From assembly GCF_020564935.1 (NCBI RefSeq), contig NZ_JAJCXB010000015.1, forward strand, positions 62,001 to 126,000: a stretch of 64,000 nucleotides of DNA, in the 5' to 3' direction. Position 1 is the stretch's first letter. Every line of letters starts with the position of its first letter. Source of the DNA: Streptomyces pinistramenti. Lineage in GTDB: Bacteria; Actinomycetota; Actinomycetes; Streptomycetales; Streptomycetaceae. This document shows positions 15,955 to 24,528 of this stretch, in pieces. The notes beneath the pieces were generated by a model that saw only the letters and a list, made by a program, of their open reading frames with translations, was not told where the DNA came from and made no database searches. The position numbers and the translations under genes were made by a program.

Positions 15955-18113
15955 TCACCGGTGCCGGTGACGACACCCCGCTGCACCGCTCCTTCGTCTC
16001 CGTACGGCACGCCGGAGCGGCCATCGGCTGCGGTGTGCTGATCGCCGACCGGCTCGTCCTCACCTGCGCCCATGTCGTCAACAGTGCGCTGGGCAGGGAC
16101 CGTTTCGACCGGCAGCCGCCCGGCGCCGAAGCGGTCACCCTCCGGCTGCCGCACCTCGCACCGGGCCGCGACCTCACCGCCCACGTCGTGCACGAATGGT
16201 GGTCACCGCCGCGCGCCACGGCCCGCGGCAGCGAACCCGCCGTGCCGGGCCGGGTGCCGTACCACGGAGACCTCGCCGTCCTGGAGCTGGCGGCCGACCC
16301 GCCCGACGGGGCGCAGCCCGCGCCCTTCCTGCCGCACGGCCACGCCGGCGAGGTCATCGCCCTGTGGGCCAGCGGCCATCCGCTGCCCACCGTGCGCGCG
16401 GTGCCGCGGGTCTCGGCACCGCCCTGGATCGCGCTGGACGTGCTCGGCTCAGGACAGGTCACCGAAGGATTCAGCGGCGGACCGCTGTGGGACCGCGCAC
16501 GCCAGGCCGTCGTCGGCCTGGTCGCCGCCGTCCACCGGCCCGTGGACGGCTCCGCCGGAGCGCAGCCGACGATGTACGCCCTCAGCGTGCCCGCCATCGA
16601 AGCCGAACTGCCCACCCTGCCGCCGCCCGCCGTCCCCACCGCCAAGCGCGGCGTGCAACAGCTGCTGGGCGCGCTGGAGCGGATCCTGACCCGGCCGGAC
16701 GCGGTGCTCGCCTGCGAGGAACGGCTGGCCGCCCGGCTCGGCAGGCCGTCGGCAGGACCCGCCGCCGACCTGGAGCGGCTGGTCGGCCTGGCCGTCGGCG
16801 TCCGCCGCGGCATCCCCGAACTCCTCGAACTGGTCCGGGACCACCAGGAACCCCGGGGCGGCCCGCACGGCACGGCCGCCCACGGCGCACGGGACGACTG
16901 GGAAGCGCTGCGCAGAGCGGCCCGCACGGTACGCCCCGGCGAATACCTGACCACCCAGCAGCGCCGCGACCTGTCGGGACTGCTGGCCCACTGCTCCCGC
17001 ACCGACCCGCGCACCCTGCTGGAGCGGGTCCTGCCGCACGCGCCGGAACTGCCCGCGGTGGCCGGACTGCCCGACGCCGTCGACGCGTTGGAAGGATTCC
17101 CGCCCGCCCCCGGGACGCCACTGCCGCCGCTGCTGCAAGGGGTGGTGCGGATCAGCACGGACGAACGGGCGGCCGGTGCCTACCCGGCCGACGACCTGGA
17201 CGCCTGGACCGGCCGCGTCGCCGCCCGTTCGGGTGTGGACGAGGCGGCGGTCAGGCAGTTCAGGGCCGACCTCGCGGCCGCCGCGGTCCGGCCCCCGGCG
17301 CCCGGCGCCGCCCACCCGGCGGGCTTCGCCCCCGTCGCGCCGCGCTTCGCCCCGCGCGTCCAGGTCGAGTTGCTGCCGGGGCCCGCGGGCCGTGGCTTCA
17401 CGTACCAGATGTGGACCTGGCCCGACCGCGCCTCGCACCGCCTCCTCATGGTCCGGGACACCGAGGCGGGCAGCGAGCAGGTGATCGACGACATCCGCCG
17501 GGCGCTGCGCACCGAGGTCAGGGAGGACCCGGAGACCGCGCTGGTGGAGTTCTTCCTGCCGGCCGCCTGGCTCGGCCTCGACGTGGACTCCTGGGAGTCC
17601 TGCGACAGCGACGAGGACGGCCCGTTCGCGCCCGGCATCACCCGGCGGGTGGTGGTACGCACCACCGAGCGGTCCCGGGAGAGCTATGCCGGCTGGAAGC
17701 ACCGCACCGCCGCGCTGCCGCAGGCCGAAGCGGTCGTCCTCGACCACCGGCACACCGACCGCAAGGTGGCCCGCGCCCAGCTCGAAGTGCACCGCGACGC
17801 CGGCACGGTGGTGCTGTGCTGCCCGCCCGACCACCACGGCCCGCTGCTGCGGCAGTGCGTCCAGGCGGGCGTGCACACCGTCCTGTGGCACCGTGCCGAA
17901 CACGGCGAGCGGATCGCCAGGGACCTGCTGACGCTGGTGGACGGCACGGACCACACCGAGATCCCCGAGGCGGTGCGCCTGGAGCGGGCCAAGGCCGTCG
18001 CCGAGCCCGAACACACCGCGCACCACGGCAGGCGGCTGTCCCTGCTCTACGACGCACCCGACCACCGTCCCGGCCCGCTCGCGCCGGACGCCTGGGTGCT
18101 GACGCAGCCGTGA
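15951..18113 (+). CDS. Trypsin-like protease fused to VMAP-C-type domain
   Basis: Product of 720 residues. Residues about 10-225 form a chymotrypsin-fold protease with a complete triad: H41 in LTCAHVV, D107 in YHGDLAVLEL, S175 in GFSGGPLW. There is no signal peptide, so it should act in the cytosol. A helical middle region (about 240-440) follows, with an Arg/Leu-rich DLERLVGLAVGVRRGIPELL segment. From about 465 the C-terminal part matches the vWA-MoxR-associated C-terminal domain: VEFFLPAAWLGLDVDSWE, VVVRTTERSRESY, and the late LSLLYDAPDHRPGPLAPDAW. It is predicted to be the effector of a ternary conflict system with the MoxR and vWA proteins downstream. The GTG at 15951 overlaps the upstream stop. 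Confidence 0.87.
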   Translation: MITGAGDDTPLHRSFVSVRHAGAAIGCGVLIADRLVLTCAHVVNSALGRDRFDRQPPGAEAVTLRLPHLAPGRDLTAHVVHEWWSPPRATARGSEPAVPGRVPYHGDLAVLELAADPPDGAQPAPFLPHGHAGEVIALWASGHPLPTVRAVPRVSAPPWIALDVLGSGQVTEGFSGGPLWDRARQAVVGLVAAVHRPVDGSAGAQPTMYALSVPAIEAELPTLPPPAVPTAKRGVQQLLGALERILTRPDAVLACEERLAARLGRPSAGPAADLERLVGLAVGVRRGIPELLELVRDHQEPRGGPHGTAAHGARDDWEALRRAARTVRPGEYLTTQQRRDLSGLLAHCSRTDPRTLLERVLPHAPELPAVAGLPDAVDALEGFPPAPGTPLPPLLQGVVRISTDERAAGAYPADDLDAWTGRVAARSGVDEAAVRQFRADLAAAAVRPPAPGAAHPAGFAPVAPRFAPRVQVELLPGPAGRGFTYQMWTWPDRASHRLLMVRDTEAGSEQVIDDIRRALRTEVREDPETALVEFFLPAAWLGLDVDSWESCDSDEDGPFAPGITRRVVVRTTERSRESYAGWKHRTAALPQAEAVVLDHRHTDRKVARAQLEVHRDAGTVVLCCPPDHHGPLLRQCVQAGVHTVLWHRAEHGERIARDLLTLVDGTDHTEIPEAVRLERAKAVAEPEHTAHHGRRLSLLYDAPDHRPGPLAPDAWVLTQP

Positions 18114-18179
18114 GGGGCGTGCCGTGAGCGCGGCGGACGGGAAACGGGAGACGTACCGGAAACAGGAGGAGAGCACGCG

Positions 18180-19196
18180 GTGACGGCACAGAGCGCAGCA
18201 GGCGGACCCGACGACAGGGCGGCAGGACCCGAGGACTGGTGGGTGTTCCGCGGCCCGTCGCCGCTGCCCGCCCCGCCGCCCTGGCGGCGCTTCCCCGCCG
18301 CGACCGGCGGCAGGGAGACGGTGGACCCGTACCTGCTGGAGAGTCACGAGATCTCCGTCGTCAACGCCGCGCTGCACCTGCACCGCCCGCTGCTGGTCAC
18401 CGGCCGCCCCGGCGCGGGCAAAAGCTCGCTGGCCCGCGCCGTCGCCGACGAACTGGGGCTCGGCGGCGTCCTGCGCTGGTCGGTCAACAGCCGCTCCACC
18501 CTCCAGGACGCCCTCTACCGCTACGACGCGGTGGGCCGGCTGCGGGAGACCTCGCTGTGGCGCGAGCGCGAGGAGCTGCGCGGGGTGCCGCGCAGGCCGG
18601 CACAGCGGCGGGCCGCGCCGGCCGGCGACATCGGCCAGTACCTGCGGCTCGGTCCGCTGGGCAGCGCGCTGGCGGCCGGCCGGCCCCGGGTGCTGCTCGT
18701 CGACGAACTCGACAAGGCCGACATCGACCTGCCCAACGACCTCCTGGTCGTCCTGGAGGAGGGTGAGTTCGAGATCCCGGAACTTGCCCGGCTGCCCGAA
18801 CACCAGCAGGACGTGCAGGTCCTGTTGAGCGGAAGCCGGGAGCGGGTGCGCATCCACCGCGGCGTGGTCCGCTGCACCCACTTCCCGATCGTGGTCATGA
18901 CGAGCAACGGCGAACGCGACTTCCCGCCCGCCTTCCTGCGCCGCTGCGTACGGCTCGACCTGCCCGAACCGTCCGGACACCGTCTGCGGAAGATCGTCGA
19001 ACACCACCTGGGGGCCGAGGCGTTGGCACAGGCGGAGGACCTCATCGAGGCGTTCGAGCAGCGCACCGCGACCCAGACGCTCGCCACCGATCAGCTGCTG
19101 GCCGCCGTCCACCTGCGGATCAGCGGCGCCGACCTCAGCAAGGACGAACTCCTCTCCGCCGTACTGCACCGCCTCGACGAGCCGCTGTCGCCATGA
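18180..19196 (+). CDS. MoxR-type AAA+ ATPase of the ternary system
   Basis: AAA+ ATPase of 338 residues. It has Walker A GRPGAGKSS at 75-83, Walker B VLLVDELDKAD with D175/E176, sensor-like VVMTSNGERDFPPAFLRRC and an arginine-finger region. The helical lid follows and includes FEQRTATQTLATDQLLAAVHL. MoxR ATPases typically remodel partners through vWA proteins, and the vWA protein is encoded immediately downstream with an ATGA overlap. An expected role is ATP-driven activation or assembly of the complex with the trypsin-VMAP protein. The GTG at 18180 follows AGGAGGAGAGCAC, a strong ribosome site, which suggests high translation. It lies 66 bp after the protease gene. Confidence 0.9.
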   Translation: MTAQSAAGGPDDRAAGPEDWWVFRGPSPLPAPPPWRRFPAATGGRETVDPYLLESHEISVVNAALHLHRPLLVTGRPGAGKSSLARAVADELGLGGVLRWSVNSRSTLQDALYRYDAVGRLRETSLWREREELRGVPRRPAQRRAAPAGDIGQYLRLGPLGSALAAGRPRVLLVDELDKADIDLPNDLLVVLEEGEFEIPELARLPEHQQDVQVLLSGSRERVRIHRGVVRCTHFPIVVMTSNGERDFPPAFLRRCVRLDLPEPSGHRLRKIVEHHLGAEALAQAEDLIEAFEQRTATQTLATDQLLAAVHLRISGADLSKDELLSAVLHRLDEPLSP

Positions 19197-22100
19197 TCGG
19201 CAGGCTGCGGGAGGCGCTGGGCGGCGCCGGATACGACCTGGGAGCGTCCGAACTCCTCGACGTGCTGTGGCTGGCACGGGCCATGGGGGCGTTGCCGGAA
19301 GGGGCCGGGGACGGAGACGGGAGCGGAGACGGCGGTGCGGGCGGGGCTTCGGCCTTGGCCGCGGTCGAGGTCGGGGCGGACTCGTCGGACCCGTCGGTCT
19401 CGCCGGACCCGTGCGAGGCGGCGGACGTACCGAGCCTGCCGAACTCGCCGGACTCATCGGTCTCTTCGGATGCTCCCGATGCTCCGGGCTCTGATGTCTC
19501 GCCGAGCCCGTCGGCCCCATCAGGCCTTCCGGCCCCGTCGGACTCCCCGAACTCTCCGGCCCCTCCCGCAGCCGATGCCCCGGCCGTCCCGCCCCGCCGT
19601 GCCCTCTACGGCATGGGGAGTCAGGGGGGCGGGCCGGGCGGGGGGCGGGCCAGGACCGCGCGGGTGCCGGGGCGCCGGGCGCTGCCGCACGCCCAGCGGC
19701 TGGGGCGGGAGCTGCGGCCGCTGCACCGTACCCAGGACCATCCCCGGCGCACCGTCACCGACATCGAGGCCACCGTCCGGCTGACCGCGGAGACCGGCTT
19801 CCTGGACGTGGTCAGCCGCCCGGAGCAGGAGCGGCGCTGGACGGCGGTGCTGCTGGTGGACGCGTCCCCGTCGCTCCAGGTGTGGGACACCCTGCCCGCC
19901 GAACTGCGCGCACTGTTCGCCCGCAGCGGCATCTTCCGCGCCGTACACGTCCACGGCATCGACCCGCGGAATCCGGCGGGGCCGCGGCGCGGGCAGCAGC
20001 CGGGCGCCCCTCTGACGTTCCTGCTGACCGACGGCACGAGCGACGGGTGGCGCGACCCGCGGGCCGTCGCGGCGCTGGAGGAGTGGGGCCGTGCGGGCCC
20101 GCTGGCCGTCCTCAACCCGCTGCCCCGCAGGCTGTGGCGGGGCACCGCGCTGGAGGCCGTGCCCCGGATGCTCGTTGCGCCCGGCGCGTTCGCCCCGGCC
20201 CGCAGGCTGTCCGTCCGCGACCCGCTCAGCGGCGAGCGCGACCCGGAGGCGGACGGCGCGCTCGCGCTGCCGGTGCTGCACCCGACGGCCGCCGCGCTGC
20301 GCCAGTGGGCGGGCCTGCTCACCCGCCCCGGCGTCCCGCATCTGCTCGACACGGCGCTGCTGGACGGGACGCCGGTGAGCCCGCGCCGCCTGCCGCAGGG
20401 CAGCGCGGAGGAACTGGTCGCGTACTTCCGGGGCGCGTTCTCGCCCGAGGCGTACCGCCTGGCCGTGCGGCTCTCCGCGATCCGGCCGCTGACCACGCCG
20501 CTGATGCAGCTGGTCCGCGCGGCCACGATGCGCGACGCCGGGCCCACCCATGTCGCCGAGATACTCCTGGGCGGCCTGCTGGAACCCATCGGGTCAGGCC
20601 GGGAGACCACCGCCGCCCGGACCCTCGGCCGCGCCCTGCGCCCCGGCCCGGCGGGCGGCAGGTCCGACCAGCCGGTGTACGACTTCCGGCCCGGCGTACG
20701 GGACCTGCTCTCCAGCGGCCTCGGGACGGAGGCGGCCGTGGAGGTCGTCGAGGCGGTCGGCAGGTCCCTGGAGCCGTACATGGGGCGGCTGCCGGACTTT
20801 CCCGTGCTGATGGGGGACGCGGCGGGGGAGCTGCGGCTGAAGGAGTCGGCGCGGGCGTTCGCGGTGCTGGCGAGCCCGGTACTGGAACGGATGGGCGGGA
20901 CACCGGCCGGGGCGGGGACACCGGCCGCGCCGCCGGCCGCGTCCGGCCTGCCCGCGACGCCGCCCGCGCCCGACGGGCCGGTCTCCCCGGCCGACGGTGA
21001 ACTCCCGGCCGACGAGCCCTTCGTGGGCCGGGACGCGGAAGCCGCCCGGCTGGTGTCAGGGCTGACGGAGGGCGGCGACGGTGGTTCCCAGCGGCCGCGC
21101 CGCCGGTTCCTGTACGGGCCTCCGGGCGTCGGCAAGTCGGCGCTCGCCCGGCGGGTGGCGCAGCAGGCGGCCGGGCACTTCCCGGACGGCCGGCTGTTCG
21201 TGTCGCTCGCGCGGGCTGCGGGACAGGGCGGGGCGGCAGCCGACGAGGCGGTGGCCGCGGCCCTGGCCGAACTGCTGGTACAGCTCGGCGAACCGGCCGA
21301 CGGCCTGCCCACAGCCGTCGGCCCCCTCGCCGCCCGCTACCGGTCCCTGACCGAAGGCCGCAGGCTGCTCCTCGTCATCGACGAAGTGCCCCCGGCATCC
21401 GGCGGCGCCCCGCCCCCCGAGCTGCTGCCCGCCGGCCCCGGCAGCGCCGTCCTGTGCGTCGCCGCCCGCCGCCCGTCCCCGCGCCAGGCCCCGGACGCGC
21501 TGCTGCTGACCGGCCTGCGCCCGGACGCGGCGCGGGAGTTGCTCGGCGCGCTGATCGGCGCGGAGCGGGTGGCGGCGGAACCGGCGGCCGCGGACGCCGT
21601 GGTGACCGCGACGGCCGGCCTCCCGGCGGCCCTGCGCACCGCCGCCGCGCAGCTCACGGCGTCCGGGCGGCCGCTCGCCCAGTGGCCGGGCGAGCGGCCC
21701 GGCCCCCTCTTCCCCATGGGCCCCGGGGCCGCTGAGGCCACCGGCTCCGCCGCCGCCTGGGCCGACGGCCTCCTCACGGGCCCGGCCGCGCGGCACGCCT
21801 TCCGGATGCTTGCCGTCCCGGACGGCGAGGCGATCTCCCGGGACGCGGCGGCCGCACTGCTGGACGTACCGGCGGCGCGGCTTGCGCCGGTCGTGGCCGA
21901 GCTGGTGGCGGCCGGGCTCCTGACGGAGTCCGGGTCGGGCCGCTACCGCTACCCCGGGCTGTTGCGCGGGCTCGCCCGTGACCTCGCGCGGCGCGAGCTG
22001 CCGGCGTCCGGGCGGGACGCCGCGCTGGCCAGGCTGTTGGCCTGCTACCTCGCCAAGGGGCGGCGGATCCATCAACGCCGTTATCCGGGCGACCGGTTGA

Positions 22101-23512
22101 CGGACGCACTCACCGGGGGCGGACGGGAGAGCGGGCCGCCCGCAGGTGAGCGGCCCGAGACGCCGGCCGGGTGGGCGGACGAGATGCCGCAGGTGCTGGC
22201 CCTGGTCCGGCAGGTGGCGGCGGAGGCGGCCACGGGTGCGGCGTCCGGAGGGAGTGCTTCCGGGGTGCGCGCGCACGTGACCCTGCGGCGGGCCGCCGAC
22301 CTGCTGCTGGTGGCCCAGCCCGCGGCCGAATCCAGCGTGTACGGCGCGGAGTTCGAGCCCGCCGCGCGCATCGTCGCCGACCGCGCGGCCCTGGAGGGCG
22401 AGCGGCGGGCGGAAGGCCGGGCCCGGCTGGCACTCGCCGAGGCGCACGCCGCGCGGGGCAGGTTCGCCGATGCGGAGGCGGAGGTGCGGCGCGCGGACCG
22501 GGCCGGGCGGGCCGCCGACGATCCCGTCACCGGCTTCCGCGCACCGCTCGCCCACGGCCTCATCGCGCTGCACCAAGGGCGGTTCGACGACGCCGAGCGG
22601 CAGTTGACCCCCGTGTGGGAAGGCTGTCGCGCCCGCCGTGACACTCTCGGCGAGGCCGCCGTGCTGGCCGCGCTCGCGCGGGTCTGGGCGGCCGGCGGCG
22701 CGGGCGGCGACGCCATCCTCTACGCCGAGTGGAGCGTCGGCGCCTACCAGCGCGTCGGCCGCACCCCGCGGCGCGCGCACGGCCTGTACGCGCTGGCCGA
22801 GGCGCTGGCGGCGGACGGCAGGAACGGCGGGGCGCTGCGCCGCATCTCCGAGGCGCTGCCGCTGTTCGAGGCCGACGGGCAGGACCTCTGGGCCGCCAGG
22901 ACCCGCAGCCGGATGGCGCAGGCGATGATCTCGGTGATCCGGCCGCACGACGCGCTGACCGCCGCACAGGACGCGGCCGCGCGGCTGATGATGCCCGGTG
23001 GCGAACGCTGGCGGGCCGACGCGCTGGCCGTGCTGGGACGGGCCGAGAGCGCCCTGGGGCACCAGCAGAGCGCGGAGGCCCACTGGCGGGACGCGCTCGC
23101 CGTCTACGAGGAGTTCGACGCGGCGGCGGAGGCCGACGAGATCCGCGCCCTGCTGCGCGACCGGCCCGGATCGCCCGCGGGCACCTCCCGCACGTCGGAG
23201 TGGGCGCGGGCCGGCACCGCGCTGCGCGATCTGACCGCCGCCGTCCGGGTGCTGCGCGACCGGCTGCGGCTGCACACCGCGGGCCGGGCGGCGTCCGCCG
23301 CGGAGGCCCGGCACCTCACCACCCTGGCCGCGGCGGAGACCGGGCTGGCCGCCCGGCTGGCCGCGTTCGCCCGCACCGGCCGCCCGGACGAGGCGGCCGG
23401 CTCCGAAGAGGAGCGCCTGCGGGCGGTGGCGGCGCAGCTCGCGGAGTCCGAGGCGGCGGATGCCGGGCTGACGGCCGCCGCCCGGGACGTGGCCAGGCGC
23501 CTCGGGCGGTAG
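19193..23512 (+). CDS. vWA-like (SAV_2336 type) - STAND NTPase - TPR protein
   Basis: Very large cytosolic protein of 1439 residues. Residues 1-45 are a helix (LREALGGAGYDLGASELLDV), followed by a Ser/Pro/Asp-rich linker to about 140. About 190-420 is a vWA-like domain with a MIDAS start LLVDASPSL (D223, S225, S227) and LLTDGTSDGW. About 620-860 is a STAND/AP-ATPase-type NTPase: EPFVGRDAE, Walker A GPPGVGKSA at 642-650, LLVIDE at D730/E731, and the GLPAAL signature at 809-814. A winged-helix-like region follows, then helical repeats of TPR type (about 1065-1325) and a helical C-terminus. STAND proteins are signal-gated switches, so this is probably the sensor. The ATG overlaps the MoxR stop (ATGA). 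Confidence 0.88.
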   Translation: MIGRLREALGGAGYDLGASELLDVLWLARAMGALPEGAGDGDGSGDGGAGGASALAAVEVGADSSDPSVSPDPCEAADVPSLPNSPDSSVSSDAPDAPGSDVSPSPSAPSGLPAPSDSPNSPAPPAADAPAVPPRRALYGMGSQGGGPGGGRARTARVPGRRALPHAQRLGRELRPLHRTQDHPRRTVTDIEATVRLTAETGFLDVVSRPEQERRWTAVLLVDASPSLQVWDTLPAELRALFARSGIFRAVHVHGIDPRNPAGPRRGQQPGAPLTFLLTDGTSDGWRDPRAVAALEEWGRAGPLAVLNPLPRRLWRGTALEAVPRMLVAPGAFAPARRLSVRDPLSGERDPEADGALALPVLHPTAAALRQWAGLLTRPGVPHLLDTALLDGTPVSPRRLPQGSAEELVAYFRGAFSPEAYRLAVRLSAIRPLTTPLMQLVRAATMRDAGPTHVAEILLGGLLEPIGSGRETTAARTLGRALRPGPAGGRSDQPVYDFRPGVRDLLSSGLGTEAAVEVVEAVGRSLEPYMGRLPDFPVLMGDAAGELRLKESARAFAVLASPVLERMGGTPAGAGTPAAPPAASGLPATPPAPDGPVSPADGELPADEPFVGRDAEAARLVSGLTEGGDGGSQRPRRRFLYGPPGVGKSALARRVAQQAAGHFPDGRLFVSLARAAGQGGAAADEAVAAALAELLVQLGEPADGLPTAVGPLAARYRSLTEGRRLLLVIDEVPPASGGAPPPELLPAGPGSAVLCVAARRPSPRQAPDALLLTGLRPDAARELLGALIGAERVAAEPAAADAVVTATAGLPAALRTAAAQLTASGRPLAQWPGERPGPLFPMGPGAAEATGSAAAWADGLLTGPAARHAFRMLAVPDGEAISRDAAAALLDVPAARLAPVVAELVAAGLLTESGSGRYRYPGLLRGLARDLARRELPASGRDAALARLLACYLAKGRRIHQRRYPGDRLTDALTGGGRESGPPAGERPETPAGWADEMPQVLALVRQVAAEAATGAASGGSASGVRAHVTLRRAADLLLVAQPAAESSVYGAEFEPAARIVADRAALEGERRAEGRARLALAEAHAARGRFADAEAEVRRADRAGRAADDPVTGFRAPLAHGLIALHQGRFDDAERQLTPVWEGCRARRDTLGEAAVLAALARVWAAGGAGGDAILYAEWSVGAYQRVGRTPRRAHGLYALAEALAADGRNGGALRRISEALPLFEADGQDLWAARTRSRMAQAMISVIRPHDALTAAQDAAARLMMPGGERWRADALAVLGRAESALGHQQSAEAHWRDALAVYEEFDAAAEADEIRALLRDRPGSPAGTSRTSEWARAGTALRDLTAAVRVLRDRLRLHTAGRAASAAEARHLTTLAAAETGLAARLAAFARTGRPDEAAGSEEERLRAVAAQLAESEAADAGLTAAARDVARRLGR

Positions 23513-23525
23513 CGGGCGCCGCCTC

Positions 23526-24362
23526 TCACTCCGCCCCCAGGAACTCCACCAGCTCCGCCGTCAGTTCGGCCGGGGCGTCCTCCTGGACGAGATGCCCGGC
23601 GCCCTCGATCGGGCGCAGCCGGGCGCCGGGGATGCGGGCGGCCAGTTCGCGGCCCTTGGCGGCCGGGATCCAGGTGTCGTCGGTGCCCCAGCAGATCAGC
23701 GTCGGCAGCGTGATCTCGCCGTACCTGCCCTCGATCTCGTCCGTCATCCGCTGGTCGTTCTGGGCGATCTGCCGGTAGAAGGCGGGCTGCCCGGCCGCCG
23801 TGCACCACGGTGCGACGAGCCGGTCGAGCACCTCGGGGTGCAGCCCGGGACGGCTCGCCGACGCGACGTACTCGCGGACCAGGGCGCGGTGCAGCTCCGG
23901 CGGCAGTTTGCCGAAGACCTCCGGGTGCGCGCCCAGCAGCCGGTACGTGGGCGAACCCCAGGGCGCCAGCGCGACCGGGTCGACGAGGGCCAGCCGCGCA
24001 TAGCGGGCGCCGTACAGGAGGTGGGCCCGCAGCGCCACGCAGCCGCCGAAGTCGTGGGCCACGACGGCGGGTTCGGGGAGGTCCCAGTGCGCCAGCAGCT
24101 CGGTGAGGGTCACGGCCTGCGCGGCGAGCGAGACGTCCGCGCCGTCCCGCATCTCGGAGCTGCCGTAGCCCGGCATGTCCCAGACGAAGACCTGGTGCCG
24201 CCGGGCGAGCGCGCGGGCCACGGCGCGCCAGACGTACGAGGAGAACGGCGTGCCGTGCAGCAGGACGACGGGCGAAGCGCCCGCCCCGGCTTCGCCGAGA
24301 GCGGCCCAGCGGACCTCTCCTGCCGAGCCGGTGAAGGTGCGGTCGAGTCGCCACTGTGTCAT
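23526..24362 (-). CDS. Alpha/beta hydrolase with Asp nucleophile (epoxide hydrolase/dehalogenase type)
   Basis: Product of 278 residues with the alpha/beta hydrolase fold. The oxyanion motif HGTP is at 36-39, the nucleophile elbow VAHDFGG places Asp104 where esterases have Ser, and WGTDDTWIP supplies the acid. The GAGHLVQEDAP segment supplies the histidine. An Asp nucleophile after HD is the mark of epoxide hydrolases, haloalkane dehalogenases and fluoroacetate dehalogenases; the HGxP motif leans to epoxide hydrolases. The ATG at 24362 begins MTQWRLDRTFTGSAGEVRW. It is convergent with the big vWA gene, only 13 bp apart, and divergent from the cysteine desulfurase gene. Substrate unknown. Confidence 0.88.
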   Translation of the reverse strand: MTQWRLDRTFTGSAGEVRWAALGEAGAGASPVVLLHGTPFSSYVWRAVARALARRHQVFVWDMPGYGSSEMRDGADVSLAAQAVTLTELLAHWDLPEPAVVAHDFGGCVALRAHLLYGARYARLALVDPVALAPWGSPTYRLLGAHPEVFGKLPPELHRALVREYVASASRPGLHPEVLDRLVAPWCTAAGQPAFYRQIAQNDQRMTDEIEGRYGEITLPTLICWGTDDTWIPAAKGRELAARIPGARLRPIEGAGHLVQEDAPAELTAELVEFLGAE

Positions 24363-24528
24363 GAGCGTCAGGCTAGTGACTCCTTACGTGGGGTGTCCAG
24401 GGGTGTGCCGCGACCGGCCCGGCGTCCGGGGAGGGGAGGGTGGCAGGCGGGCCGCGGCGCGGGGCGCCACCGCGCGCCGGACATGCGCCCCCGGGGCCCG
24501 CGGCGGCTGCTCGTAGAATCGTCGCACC

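Noticed and set aside
16449..19520. Long minus-strand open frame of 1023 codons across the protease and MoxR genes
   Set aside because: It is antisense to genes with clear motifs and coupled starts. Long empty frames opposite genes are normal at this GC content.
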